Assembly: GCA_965242905.1 (NCBI GenBank)
Contig: CBDETM010000002.1
Coordinates: 3,658,001-3,722,000 of the forward strand
Reading direction: 5' to 3'
Source: Bin5 sp965242905
GTDB taxonomy: Bacteria > Chloroflexota > Anaerolineae > Caldilineales > Caldilineaceae
DNA length: 64,000 nt
Position numbers and translations under genes: made by a program. The notes beneath the pieces were generated by a model. That model was not told the DNA's origin. It saw only the letters and a list, made by a program, of their open reading frames with translations, and did no database searches. This document shows positions 25,135 through 34,923 of the stretch, in pieces (the stretch's first letter is position 1; the number at the start of each line of letters is the position of its first letter).

Positions 25135-26787
25135 ATGAAACAGAAGAATTCACTGACCAGGCGCGATTTTCTGCGTTATTCCGCCCTCAGCGGCTCTGCT
25201 GCCCTCCTGGTAGCCTGCGCACCCGCGGCCCCCGCCGCCGACACCGGCGAAGCAGCCCCCGCCGCCGCAGCTGAGGAAGCCCCTGCCGCCGAAATGAGCG
25301 GCCCCAAACAGGGCGGCACCATGACCTGGGTAGGCCATCAGGAAGTAGCCGGCCTCAGCCCGGCCTTCATGGGTCCCACAGTCCACTGGGTGATGATCAT
25401 CAACATCCAGAATCCGCTCGTGACTGTTGACGAGTTCAACGAGCAGGAACTGGTACTGGCCAAGTCCATCGACGTCGCAGCAGATGGCCTCACCTACACC
25501 TTCCATCTGCACGAAGGCGTACTCTTCCACGACGGCTCTGAACTGACCGCAGAAGATGTCGCCTACACTTACAATTACTACCGCAACCCCGACAACGGCG
25601 CCCCCATCGTCGGCCGCTTCACCGGCATCGGCTCTGTCGAAGCGCCCGACAAATACACCGTCCAGGTCAATATGGACGCCGTCAACGCCGCTTCGCTCAC
25701 CTCTTGGGCCACCGTCCCCATCGTCCATTCGGCCTATCACGCCGAAGTGGGCGAGGAGACCTACAGCACCTCTCCTATCGGAACCGGCCCGTACAAGCTG
25801 CGCGAATGGCGCCCCGCAGAGTTCACCGAACTCGAAGCCTTTGACGATCACTTCCGCGGCCGGCCCAATATCGACGTGCTGCGCGAAGACATCGTGCCCG
25901 AACCCTCCGTGCGCATGATCGCCCTCCAGACCGGCGAGGCCGACTCCGCCGTCTGGCCGCTCCTCGTCGAAGACAGCATCTTCCTCGAGGCCGACCCGGG
26001 CTACGTCAACTTCCGCACCCTCGCCAACTCGATCAAGCACTTCCCGCTCAATAACAGCATCCCGCAGCTGGCCGAAAAAGAAGTGCGCCAGGCACTGATG
26101 TACGCCCTCGACCGCCAGCGCATCATCGACGAGCTCTGGAATGGCGCCGCGCAAGTCTCCCACTCCAACCTGACGCCCGCCAGCCCCTATCACCACACCG
26201 GCCTCAAGCAGTACGACTTCGACCCGCAGGAGGCCATGGCCCTCCTCGACGGCGCCGGCTGGGCTGCCGGCGGCGATGGCATCCGTGCCAAGGGTGACCA
26301 AAGTCTTTCTTTCACCATCACCACCATTACCGGCGACCAGGCCCGCCGCCCCATCGCCGAACTCGCGCAGCTCATGTTCGCCGATGTCGGTGTCGACGTG
26401 CAGCTCGAAGAGGCGCCGGTAGCCACCATCCTGCAGGGCATGCGCGAAGGCACAATGGACGCATCCCTCTACAACTGGACCTACGGCAGCGCAGTCGAGC
26501 CCGACCCGTTCAGTACCCTGCACTCCACCGGCGGCAATAACTTTGCCCAGTTCAACAACGCCCGCGTCGATCAGCTCATCGAAGAGGGACTTCAGGTCGT
26601 CGCCTACGAAGAGCGCGAGCCTTACTATCACGAGATCCAGGAGATCTTCGTCGAAGAGCAGCCTGTCCTCAACCTGCAGTTCGACGAATGGATGAACGTC
26701 TTCAACGCCCGCATCAAGGGCCTGCCCGAAGGCCCCAAGAACAGCTCGATGTACCAGCAAGCCTACAAATGGTGGATCGAGGAATAG
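25135..26787 (+). CDS. Oligopeptide/dipeptide ABC transporter substrate-binding lipoprotein (SBP family 5)
   Basis: 550 aa. Tat-like signal LTRRDFLRYS (residues 8-16) and lipobox LLVAC with Cys28, followed by an Ala/Pro/Glu-rich tether. Family-5 features: HLHEGVLFHDGSELTAEDVA near residue 125, GTGPYKLREWRP, and the C-terminal part VVAYEEREPYYHEIQEI. Such proteins bind peptides, nickel or oligosaccharides; the exact ligand cannot be read. AAGGAGAC lies 8 bases before the ATG. Two permease genes follow, separated by a stem-loop and a 203-base heptamer array. There are no ATPase genes in this operon. Confidence 0.9.
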   Translation: MKQKNSLTRRDFLRYSALSGSAALLVACAPAAPAADTGEAAPAAAAEEAPAAEMSGPKQGGTMTWVGHQEVAGLSPAFMGPTVHWVMIINIQNPLVTVDEFNEQELVLAKSIDVAADGLTYTFHLHEGVLFHDGSELTAEDVAYTYNYYRNPDNGAPIVGRFTGIGSVEAPDKYTVQVNMDAVNAASLTSWATVPIVHSAYHAEVGEETYSTSPIGTGPYKLREWRPAEFTELEAFDDHFRGRPNIDVLREDIVPEPSVRMIALQTGEADSAVWPLLVEDSIFLEADPGYVNFRTLANSIKHFPLNNSIPQLAEKEVRQALMYALDRQRIIDELWNGAAQVSHSNLTPASPYHHTGLKQYDFDPQEAMALLDGAGWAAGGDGIRAKGDQSLSFTITTITGDQARRPIAELAQLMFADVGVDVQLEEAPVATILQGMREGTMDASLYNWTYGSAVEPDPFSTLHSTGGNNFAQFNNARVDQLIEEGLQVVAYEEREPYYHEIQEIFVEEQPVLNLQFDEWMNVFNARIKGLPEGPKNSSMYQQAYKWWIEE

Positions 26788-26794
26788 AAACCCT

Positions 26795-26830
26795 TGGCCG
26801 GTGACTCGCTGGATGTCGAGTCACCGGCCA
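26795..26830 (+). promoter_or_regulatory. Perfect 14-bp stem-loop after the oligopeptide-binding protein gene
   Basis: TGGCCGGTGACTCG at 26795-26808 is the exact reverse complement of CGAGTCACCGGCCA at 26817-26830; the loop is 8 bases. It begins 7 bases after the stop codon. No T run follows; instead the heptamer array starts within its right arm. It could protect the binding-protein mRNA from 3' decay. Confidence 0.65.
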
Positions 26831-27030
26831 CTGACCACTGACCACTGACCACTGACCACTGACCACTGACCACTGACCACTGACCACTGACCACTGACCA
26901 CTGACCACTGACCACTGACCACTGACCACTGACCACTGACCACTGACCACTGACCACTGACCACTGACCACTGACCACTGACCACTGACCACTGACCACT
27001 GACCACTGACCACTAACCACTAACCACTAA
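26828..27030. repeat. Tandem heptamer array, 29 copies of CCACTGA/CCACTAA
   Basis: 26 exact copies of CCACTGA (26828-27009) are followed by 3 copies of CCACTAA (27010-27030), 203 bases in all. It occupies nearly the whole gap between the binding-protein and DppB genes inside one operon. The minus strand is open in all three frames as a repeating heptapeptide (VSGQWSV), a consequence of a 7-base period. There is no sign that it is translated. Copy number should be unstable by slippage. Confidence 0.97.
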
Positions 27031-27056
27031 CCACCGTAGTACGCCTTTCGCCCTCC

Positions 27057-28019
27057 ATGCTTACTTACATCGCCCGCCGCATCCTGCAAGGCGCCGTCGT
27101 GATCATTCTGATCAGCGTCGGCACCTTTATCGTTATACGTTTGATGCCGGGCGACCCCACCTACCTGCTGCTGGGCGAGGGCGAAATTCGCATTAGCCAG
27201 GAACAAATGGAGGCAATCCGCGCTAGGTGGGGGTTGGATCGCCCCCATCATGAACAGTTCTTTCTCTGGGCGTGGAACCTCTTGCGCGGAGATTTCGGCG
27301 ACTCTCTGATCCGCAAGGGAATACCCGTGCGGCAGATGATCTTCGAGGCTATTCCGGTAACCGCGATCCTGAATGTCACCTCTCTGGCGCTTGCCCTGTT
27401 GGTTGCCATTCCGGCCGGCATCATCGCCGGCGTCCGCCGCAACTCCTCCTTCGATTACAGCACAGCCGTCGGTTCGACTCTGGGCGTTGCACTGCCCAAC
27501 TTCTGGCTCGCCCTCATGCTCATCGTGCTTTTCGCCCTATACGTACCGCGCTGGTTCGGCGACCTGCCCCTGATCGGCCGCATTCCACCCTTCGGGCTGA
27601 AGTCGTGGCAGGGCTACATCCTTCCCGTCCTGGTACTGACCACCGAACAAATGGCCGTCCTGACGCGCGTCATGCGCGCTTCGACCCTGGAGGTCCTTAC
27701 CCAGGACTACGTGCGCACAGCCTACGCCAAAGGGCTGCCGAACATGATCGTGCTTGTCCGCCACGCAGTCCGCAACGCGCTGCTCCCGGTCGTAACGGTC
27801 ATCGGTTTCCGTATCGCCTTCATTCTCAGTGGCACCATCGTCGTCGAAACCGTCTTCGCCATCCCAGGCATCGGGCGCCTTTTCACCGATTCGATCTTTC
27901 GCCTCGACTACCAGGTCGTTCAGTCCCTGGTCGTCGTGCTGGCCGTGCTCGTCGTCGTCGTCAACCTGATCACCGACCTCACCTACGCCATCATCGACCC
28001 GCGTATTCGAATCAATTAG
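27057..28019 (+). CDS. Oligopeptide ABC transporter permease, DppB/OppB type
   Basis: 320 aa. Starts with the family's hallmark TM1 and loop, LTYIARRILQGAVVIILISV then RLMPGDP. Six membrane segments; coupling loop RTAYAKGLPNMIVLVRHAVR. It ends with the typical DLTYAIIDPRIRIN. The ATG at 27057 directly follows the heptamer array region, and no good ribosome-binding site is present (CGCCCTCC precedes it), so translation may be weak. Confidence 0.92.
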   Translation: MLTYIARRILQGAVVIILISVGTFIVIRLMPGDPTYLLLGEGEIRISQEQMEAIRARWGLDRPHHEQFFLWAWNLLRGDFGDSLIRKGIPVRQMIFEAIPVTAILNVTSLALALLVAIPAGIIAGVRRNSSFDYSTAVGSTLGVALPNFWLALMLIVLFALYVPRWFGDLPLIGRIPPFGLKSWQGYILPVLVLTTEQMAVLTRVMRASTLEVLTQDYVRTAYAKGLPNMIVLVRHAVRNALLPVVTVIGFRIAFILSGTIVVETVFAIPGIGRLFTDSIFRLDYQVVQSLVVVLAVLVVVVNLITDLTYAIIDPRIRIN

Positions 28020-28044
28020 ATTCCCTTAGCCACCGATTCAACAT

Positions 28045-28944
28045 ATGACGACCTCCGCACCCGTCGAACTCAATCAGCAACTTACAGCCACCTCCGACCA
28101 CCGCTCCGAATGGAGCCAGGCTTGGCGGCGCTTCTGCGCCAATCGTATCGCCCTCGGTGGCTTGGTTGTGATCCTCCTTCTGGCGCTGATGGCGATCTTT
28201 GCCCCCTTCATCTCACCTTACGATCCCATCGACGAAATCTTTCGCGGCATGCGCGGCGGCAGCCCAACTCTTGCCCATCCCTTCGGCTACGACCATCTGG
28301 GACGGGACCTCCTCAGCCGCGTAATCTTCGGTACCCGCGTCGCCTTGCTCGTCGGCCTGCTGGCAACCGGCATCGCCGTTACCTTAGGTGTAGTCATCGG
28401 CGCAGTGGCCGGTTACCTCGGCAGCTGGGAGGACACACTGATCTCCAGGGTTATCGACACCCTCATGGCCTTCCCCATCATCGCCCTGCTGGTCGTACTC
28501 GCAGCAGTTCTGGGGCCAAGCCTCGTTACCACAGTTGTCGTCATCGGCGTCACCGGCTGGGCCCGCTTCGCCCGTGTCGTACGCGCAGACATCATGTCCT
28601 TGAAGGCGACCGACTTCGTCACCGCCGCCCGCGCCGTCGGCGTGCGCGACTGGCGCATCATCTGGCGCCACCTTCTTCCCAACGTAATGGGCCCAATCAT
28701 CGTATTGGCGACCCTCGGCATCGGGGGCATTATTATTCTCGAATCCGCGCTCTCCTTCCTAGGCTTGGGAATCCGCCCGCCCAACCCTTCCTGGGGCGGT
28801 ACCTTGGCCGATGGAAGAGCCTTTATCCTGCGATTCCCTCATATTGCCTTCTTTCCCGGTCTCATGATCGTCATCACAGTGCTGGCCTTCAACTTCCTGG
28901 GCGACGGCCTGCGCGATGCTCTCGATCCACGCGAACGGGACTAA
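28045..28944 (+). CDS. Oligopeptide ABC transporter permease, DppC/OppC type
   Basis: 299 aa. Cytoplasmic N-terminus, then TM1 RIALGGLVVILLLALMAIFA and the conserved HPFGYDHLGRDLLSRVIFG. The coupling loop is TAARAVGVRDWRIIWRHLLP and the signature ILESALSFLGLGI follows. It ends DPRERD, as is usual. It lies 25 bases after the DppB gene. The matching ATPases are probably those encoded at 54044-56145. Confidence 0.93.
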   Translation: MTTSAPVELNQQLTATSDHRSEWSQAWRRFCANRIALGGLVVILLLALMAIFAPFISPYDPIDEIFRGMRGGSPTLAHPFGYDHLGRDLLSRVIFGTRVALLVGLLATGIAVTLGVVIGAVAGYLGSWEDTLISRVIDTLMAFPIIALLVVLAAVLGPSLVTTVVVIGVTGWARFARVVRADIMSLKATDFVTAARAVGVRDWRIIWRHLLPNVMGPIIVLATLGIGGIIILESALSFLGLGIRPPNPSWGGTLADGRAFILRFPHIAFFPGLMIVITVLAFNFLGDGLRDALDPRERD

Positions 28945-28980
28945 GAGATTTCACTACCTCTTTCTATCAAGGAGAATGAC

Positions 28981-30051
28981 ATGAAGAAGCATTCATCACG
29001 ATTCACAATTCTCACACTGCTCCTGGCAGTCGCACTGGCACTCACCGCCTGTGTCGCCGTCGCACCTGAAGCCGGCGGCGACGACATGATGGAGGAGGAA
29101 GGCGGCTTCGTCGTCGGCGTCAGCAATACCCTCGTCGGCAACGGCTGGCGCGAGCAGATGATCTGCGCCATCAAGGCCGAAGCCACAGCCAGCGGACTCG
29201 TCGACAGCGTCGTCGTAGTCAACCGCAACGGCGGCCCCACCGAGCAGATCGCCGACCTCGAGGGCCTAATCTCGCAAGGTGTCGACGCCATCATCCTCAA
29301 CCCGACCGATCGTGAGGGCCTCAACGCCGTCATCGAATCAGCCATCGCCCAAGGTATCGTCGTCGTCGCTGTCGACCAGGCCGTGACCGCCGAGGGCGCC
29401 TACGTCGCAACCAATGACCAGACCGCCTATGCCCGCCTCGGCGCCGAATGGCTTTTCGAGCAACTCGGCGGCTCAGGCAAGGTAGTGGAAATGCGAGGCA
29501 TTGATGGTGTACCTGCCGACACCGACCGCCACAACGGCTTCATGGAAGCCCTCGCCAACTATCCTGACATCGAAGTCGTCGCCTCGACCTTCACCGGCTG
29601 GGACCCCTCAACCGGCGCCCAGCAGGCTCTCGACCTCATCACCACCCAGGAGATCGACGGCATCTGGACTTCCGGCATCGACTATCCGGTCGTCGAACAG
29701 TTCCAGGTCGCCGACGTTGACTTCGTACCCATCGTCGGCGCCGACAACAACGGCTTCGTGGAGCAGCAGATCCAGCTCGCTGATGCAGGTCTGATCGGCG
29801 CAGCCGTCACCAACCCGCCCGCCATCGGCGCCGTCGGCATGGCCATCGCGCTCGATGCGTTGACAGGCAACAACCCGCCTCACGAGACCATTCTCACACC
29901 GCAGGTCTTCACCACCGCCGATCTCGACGCGCTCAATGCAATCTACGCGCCCGACGAGCAGGTCGGTTGGAGCACATACGTCGACATTGAACCCTACACC
30001 AGTTACAACGGCAGCGCCGATGTCTCCGCCTGCACGGCGCCGGGCGAATAG
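28981..30051 (+). CDS. Ribose-type sugar ABC transporter substrate-binding lipoprotein
   Basis: 356 aa, periplasmic-binding-protein type 4 (RbsB-like). Sec-type lipoprotein signal with LALTAC. Fold-typical segments: FVVGVSNTLVGNGWREQM, the QIADLEGLISQGVDAIILNP strand-turn, and VVAVDQAVTAEGAYVATNDQ. AAGGAGAA lies 6 bases before the ATG. It heads a complete importer operon with RbsA- and RbsC-like genes 30 bases further on. Sugar identity is not visible. It lies only 36 bases after the oligopeptide permease gene, so read-through is possible. Confidence 0.9.
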   Translation: MKKHSSRFTILTLLLAVALALTACVAVAPEAGGDDMMEEEGGFVVGVSNTLVGNGWREQMICAIKAEATASGLVDSVVVVNRNGGPTEQIADLEGLISQGVDAIILNPTDREGLNAVIESAIAQGIVVVAVDQAVTAEGAYVATNDQTAYARLGAEWLFEQLGGSGKVVEMRGIDGVPADTDRHNGFMEALANYPDIEVVASTFTGWDPSTGAQQALDLITTQEIDGIWTSGIDYPVVEQFQVADVDFVPIVGADNNGFVEQQIQLADAGLIGAAVTNPPAIGAVGMAIALDALTGNNPPHETILTPQVFTTADLDALNAIYAPDEQVGWSTYVDIEPYTSYNGSADVSACTAPGE

Positions 30052-30081
30052 TCTCCGACCCGCCGTTGGATCGAATTCGAT

Positions 30082-31622
30082 ATGAGTGAGTCGCAGCCAC
30101 TGCTTGCGACCTTCAGAGTAGCAAAATCGTATGGACCCGTCGTGGCGCTGCGAGAAGTTGACTTCGCAGTCCGCCGCGGCGAGGTCCATGCGCTTCTTGG
30201 CGCAAACGGAGCCGGCAAGAGCACCCTCGTCAAGATCCTTGCCGGCGTCCATCCCGCAGACACAGGCGCCGTCCACGTCGATGGTCGCGCCGCGCAATTC
30301 CATGACCCCGTCGATGCCATGGCGGCCGGCATCGCAACCGTCTTCCAGGATCCCGCGCTCATTCCCGATCTCACCGTCATCCAGAATCTCCAGCTCAGCG
30401 AGATCAAAGAGTCTGCCTTCACGAACTGGCTCAATTGGTTCGATCTGCAAGATCTTGACCTTGACACCCTCGTGCGTGATCTGCCGCTGGAGACCCTGCG
30501 CGTAGTCGACCTCGCCCGCGCCCTTGCCCGTGACCCGCAGGTCCTTCTGCTCGATGAGATAACCGCCGCCCTAACCGCCGACCAGGCCGAACGCGTCTTC
30601 GCCCTCCTCGCCGACTGGCGGAAACAGGGCCGCGCCGCTGTCCTCATCACCCACCGGCTCGCCGAGGTAAGGCGCATCTGTGACCGCGCCACCATCCTGC
30701 GCGACGGCCGCAACGTTGCCCTCTTCGAGCCGAACACAACCGCAACCGTTGCCAACGGTCCATTGACCGGTACCATGCAGGACGTTGGCGAGCATGAACT
30801 GGTCGAAGCCATGCTCGGCGCCGATGTCAGCGAGCTGGAAAAGAGTGACGAACCCGAACAAACGTCACAACGTCAGTCAGACTCCCGTACTTCGTCGCCG
30901 GAGATCGCATTCGCGGTCCAGGGTCTCAACTCCGGCGACGTCGTGCGCGAAATCTCCTTCGAACTGCGCCGCGGCGAGATTCTCGGCCTCGTCGCCCTTG
31001 AAGGCCAGGGCCAGGAACGTCTTTTTTCCCTTCTCTCAGGCGACCGGCAACCTTCCGACGGCGAAATCCTTGTCGACGGCGGTCAGCGCCGCTGGCGCGC
31101 ACCATACGATGCCGTCGGCGACGGCGTCGTCCTCATCCCAGGTGACCGCCTGCTGACCCTGCTGCCCAATCTGTCAGTGCGCCAGAATCTCGTCGTCCCC
31201 CTCTTCAGCCGCATCCGCCAGTGGCTGCGCATACCGGCCGACGAGCGCCAGCGCGTCATGAACGCAATCGACCGGCTTTCGATCGATACCCGCGCCGCAT
31301 CGCAGGTGCGGCGCCTTTCCGGCGGAAACCAGCAGAAAGTTGCAATCGGCCGCTGGCTTGTGGCCGGCTTCCGAACCCTGCTCTGCTTCGACCCAACCCG
31401 CGGCATCGATGTCCAGACCAAGCGCGAGATCTACGCCCTACTGCGAGAGCTGGCCGCCAGCGGCGCCGCCATCCTCCTCTATACCAGTGAGCTCGCCGAA
31501 ATCCCCCTTGTCTGTGACCGCGTTCTCATCATGCACGATGGCCGCATCGTCGATCAACAGAACGCTGCGCACGCAACCGAGGCTTCCCTGCTCACCGCCG
31601 CACACGGATTGGAGGTCCCCGC

Positions 31623-31626
<4 letters not shown>
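30082..31626 (+). CDS. RbsA-type sugar ABC transporter ATPase (two fused ABC domains)
   Basis: 514 aa, the normal RbsA/XylG length. First domain: Walker A GANGAGKST at 40-48 and Walker B VLLLDEITAAL, but the ABC signature is degenerate: DLPLETLRVVDLARAL in place of LSxGQxQ. Second domain: Walker A is degenerate (ALEGQGQERLF, usual for RbsA), signature LSGGNQQKVAIGRWL near 412 is intact, and Walker B reads LLCFDPTRGID. So each half has lost one key motif, and together they may form one consensus site. An insertion around residues 215-275 (TNTTATVANGPLTG and a Ser/Gln/Glu-rich stretch) separates the halves. Confidence 0.9.
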
Positions 31627-32623
<997 letters not shown>

Positions 32624-32627
<4 letters not shown>

Positions 32628-33634
32628 GCCAGTCCAACACGCCCTCAAAGACCAACTCCGCTACCGCCGCGCCTGGTGGCCCCGTCGCCCGCGTCGCCGC
32701 ACTCGCCTCCGACCACCCGACACTGGCGCTGACAGGAATCCTTGCCATCCTCGTCCTCGTGACAGGCTTCATCGAACCGAACTACCTCTCCGTCAGCGGA
32801 GCGCGTAACACTCTGCTGCAGGCCGCCCCGCTCGGCATCCTTGCCGGCGCCCAGACCATCCTCATGCTCACCGGCGGCATCGATCTGTCCGTGACCATGA
32901 TTGCAACCGGCTCCGCCTACGTCGCCGCCAATCAGTCTTCCGAGGGCGCCGCTGTCGCCATCCTTTTGGGCGTCTTGGTCGGCCTCGTGGTCGGCAGCGC
33001 AAACGGTGTCGGCGTCGCTGTCTTTCGCGTCAACCCCCTCATCATGACCCTGGCCATGTCCGGCATCCTGCTCGGCCTCTTCACCGCTTGGGCACAGACC
33101 ATCCTGCAGGGCTCAACGCAGATGGGTCCCTTCCTCAAACTGATCGGTGGCGGCTCTTTCCTGGGCAATCGCATCCCCTACAGTGTCGTCGTCTGGGCCC
33201 TCATCGCCGGGGGACTGATCTGGCTCCTCAGACGCACAGGCTGGGGACGCCTCCTCTATGCAATCGGCGATAACGAGGTAGCCGTGCGCCTCGCCGGCGT
33301 ACGCGTCTGGCAGGCGCGCATCACCGCCTACATCGTCGCCGGTGTCCTTGGCTCCATCAGCGGAATCCTTCTCGGCGGCCGCACCGGCGCCGTCGACCTC
33401 CAGCTTGCCAACGCCTTTCTCCTGCCGTCCGTGGCCGCAGCCGTAATCGGCGGCACCTCCATCTTCGGCGGCGTCGGCGGTTATACCGGCACCATCCTCG
33501 GCGCGCTCATTCTCAGTGTTCTCAACTCGATGCTCACCTTTCTAAACGTCGGCCAGGCCATCCAGCAGGTCGTCTACGGCACGATCGTCCTGGCCTTGGC
33601 ATGGGGCTACGCAGGTCTGACTCGAAGGGCTTGA
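32624..33634 (+). CDS. RbsC-type sugar ABC transporter permease
   Basis: 336 aa, paralogous to the preceding gene. Hallmarks: TILMLTGGIDLSVTMIATGS, YAIGDNEVAVRLAGVRVW, and GGTSIFGGVGGYTGTILGAL. Overlap ATGA with the previous gene. The first 40 residues are a Ser/Thr/Ala-rich cytoplasmic extension. A 62-base gap separates it from the Gfo/Idh/MocA gene. Confidence 0.92.
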
Positions 33635-33696
33635 ACGCAGCTTCTGTCGGTCGGCTAATGTATCTGGCTGTACAACCAATTCTATGAGGTGAAACA

Positions 33697-34848
33697 ATGA
33701 GCGTCTCTAACGTTGCCATAGTCGGAACCGGTTTCATGGGCCCCGCCCATACCGAAGGGCTCCGCCGCCTGGGCATCAACGTGGCCGGCATCCTCGGCTC
33801 ATCCGCCGAGAAATCCCAGCGCGCCGCCGCCGACCTCGGCATCCCCAAAGCATACAGCGACTTTGCCGACCTCCTGGCCGACGGCGAGATCGAAGCCGTA
33901 CACATCACCTCCCCCAATCGCCATCACTTCGAGCAAGCAAGCCAGGCCCTCCAGGCCGGCAAACACGTGCACTGCGAAAAGCCGCTCGCCATGACCTCAG
34001 CCGAATCCGGCGCGCTCGTGCAGTTGGCCAGCGAGAGCGGACTCGCCGCCGGCGTCAACTACAACATGCGCTTCTACCCGCTCAACTGGGAAGTCCGCGA
34101 CATGATCCAGAGCGGCGCCCTCGGCCGCATCCACTCCATCACCGGCAGCTACGTGCAGGACTGGCTCCTCTATCCCACCGACTACAACTGGCGCGTCCTC
34201 AGCGGCGAGGGCGGCAAACTGCGCGCCGTCGCCGACATCGGCACCCACTGGCTCGACCTCGTCCAGTTCATAACCGGCCTCTCCGTCACCGCCGTCCAGG
34301 CCGACCTCAAGACCGTCCACACCACCCGCCAGCGGCCTCTCGGCGAAGTCGAGACCTTCTCCGCCAAGGTGCAGGCCCCCGACGCCACCGAGTCTATCGA
34401 CATCGAGACCGAAGACAGCGGCGCCGCCCTCCTCCGCTTCTCCAACGGCGCCCATGGCTCACTTTGGGTTTCGCAGATAACCGCCGGCCGCAAAAACTGC
34501 CTACGCTACGAGATCGCCGGCTCCGAAGCCTCAGTCGCCTGGAACAGCGAGCAGCCCAACGAGCTCTGGATCGGCCACCGCAACCAGCCCAACCAACTCC
34601 TGCTCCGCGACCCCGGCCTCGTCTCCGCAGCCGCCCTCGCCCACATCGGTTATCCCGGCGGCCACAACGAAGGCTACGACGACTCCTTCAAGCACTCCTT
34701 CAAGTCCTTCTACGACTACATCGCCGCCGGCGACCTCAACGCCCCCCAACCCTTCCCCACCTTCGCCGACGGCCACAAAGAGATCCTTCTCTGCGAGGCC
34801 ATCCTCGAGAGTCACCAGCAGAGGCGGTGGGTCTTCGTAACTGGGTAA
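33697..34848 (+). CDS. Gfo/Idh/MocA family oxidoreductase
   Basis: 383 aa NAD(P)-dependent sugar or polyol dehydrogenase. Rossmann motif VAIVGTGFMGPAHTEGLRRL at the N-terminus; the EKP motif with catalytic-type lysine is in VHCEKPLAMTS; the second half has the beta-sheet domain with DIGTHWLDLVQF. GAGGTGAAA stands 6 bases before the ATG. It follows the ribose-type importer operon and probably oxidises the imported sugar. The next native gene after it is likely the sugar epimerase at 43623; an 8.6-kb block of different composition now separates them. Confidence 0.92.
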   Translation: MSVSNVAIVGTGFMGPAHTEGLRRLGINVAGILGSSAEKSQRAAADLGIPKAYSDFADLLADGEIEAVHITSPNRHHFEQASQALQAGKHVHCEKPLAMTSAESGALVQLASESGLAAGVNYNMRFYPLNWEVRDMIQSGALGRIHSITGSYVQDWLLYPTDYNWRVLSGEGGKLRAVADIGTHWLDLVQFITGLSVTAVQADLKTVHTTRQRPLGEVETFSAKVQAPDATESIDIETEDSGAALLRFSNGAHGSLWVSQITAGRKNCLRYEIAGSEASVAWNSEQPNELWIGHRNQPNQLLLRDPGLVSAAALAHIGYPGGHNEGYDDSFKHSFKSFYDYIAAGDLNAPQPFPTFADGHKEILLCEAILESHQQRRWVFVTG

Positions 34849-34923
34849 CCGATTTCGGAGGGAGGAAGCTGGTAGCCCACCTTTGTCTGGTCACTTGCAC
34901 TGACGAAAAGGAAGCACACGACT

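Noticed and set aside
25150..26760. 536-codon minus-strand ORF opposite the oligopeptide-binding protein
   Set aside because: It is a shadow of GC-rich codon bias; the plus-strand gene has a Tat signal, lipobox and family motifs, while the antisense protein is low-complexity.
26714..27020. Long minus-strand ORFs made of a repeating VSGQWSV peptide
   Set aside because: They are forced by the 7-base tandem repeat, which is open in all three frames on that strand; there is no ribosome-binding site and no non-repetitive domain.
26828..27030. CRISPR array
   Set aside because: Units are 7 bases with no spacers, and no cas genes occur in the window.
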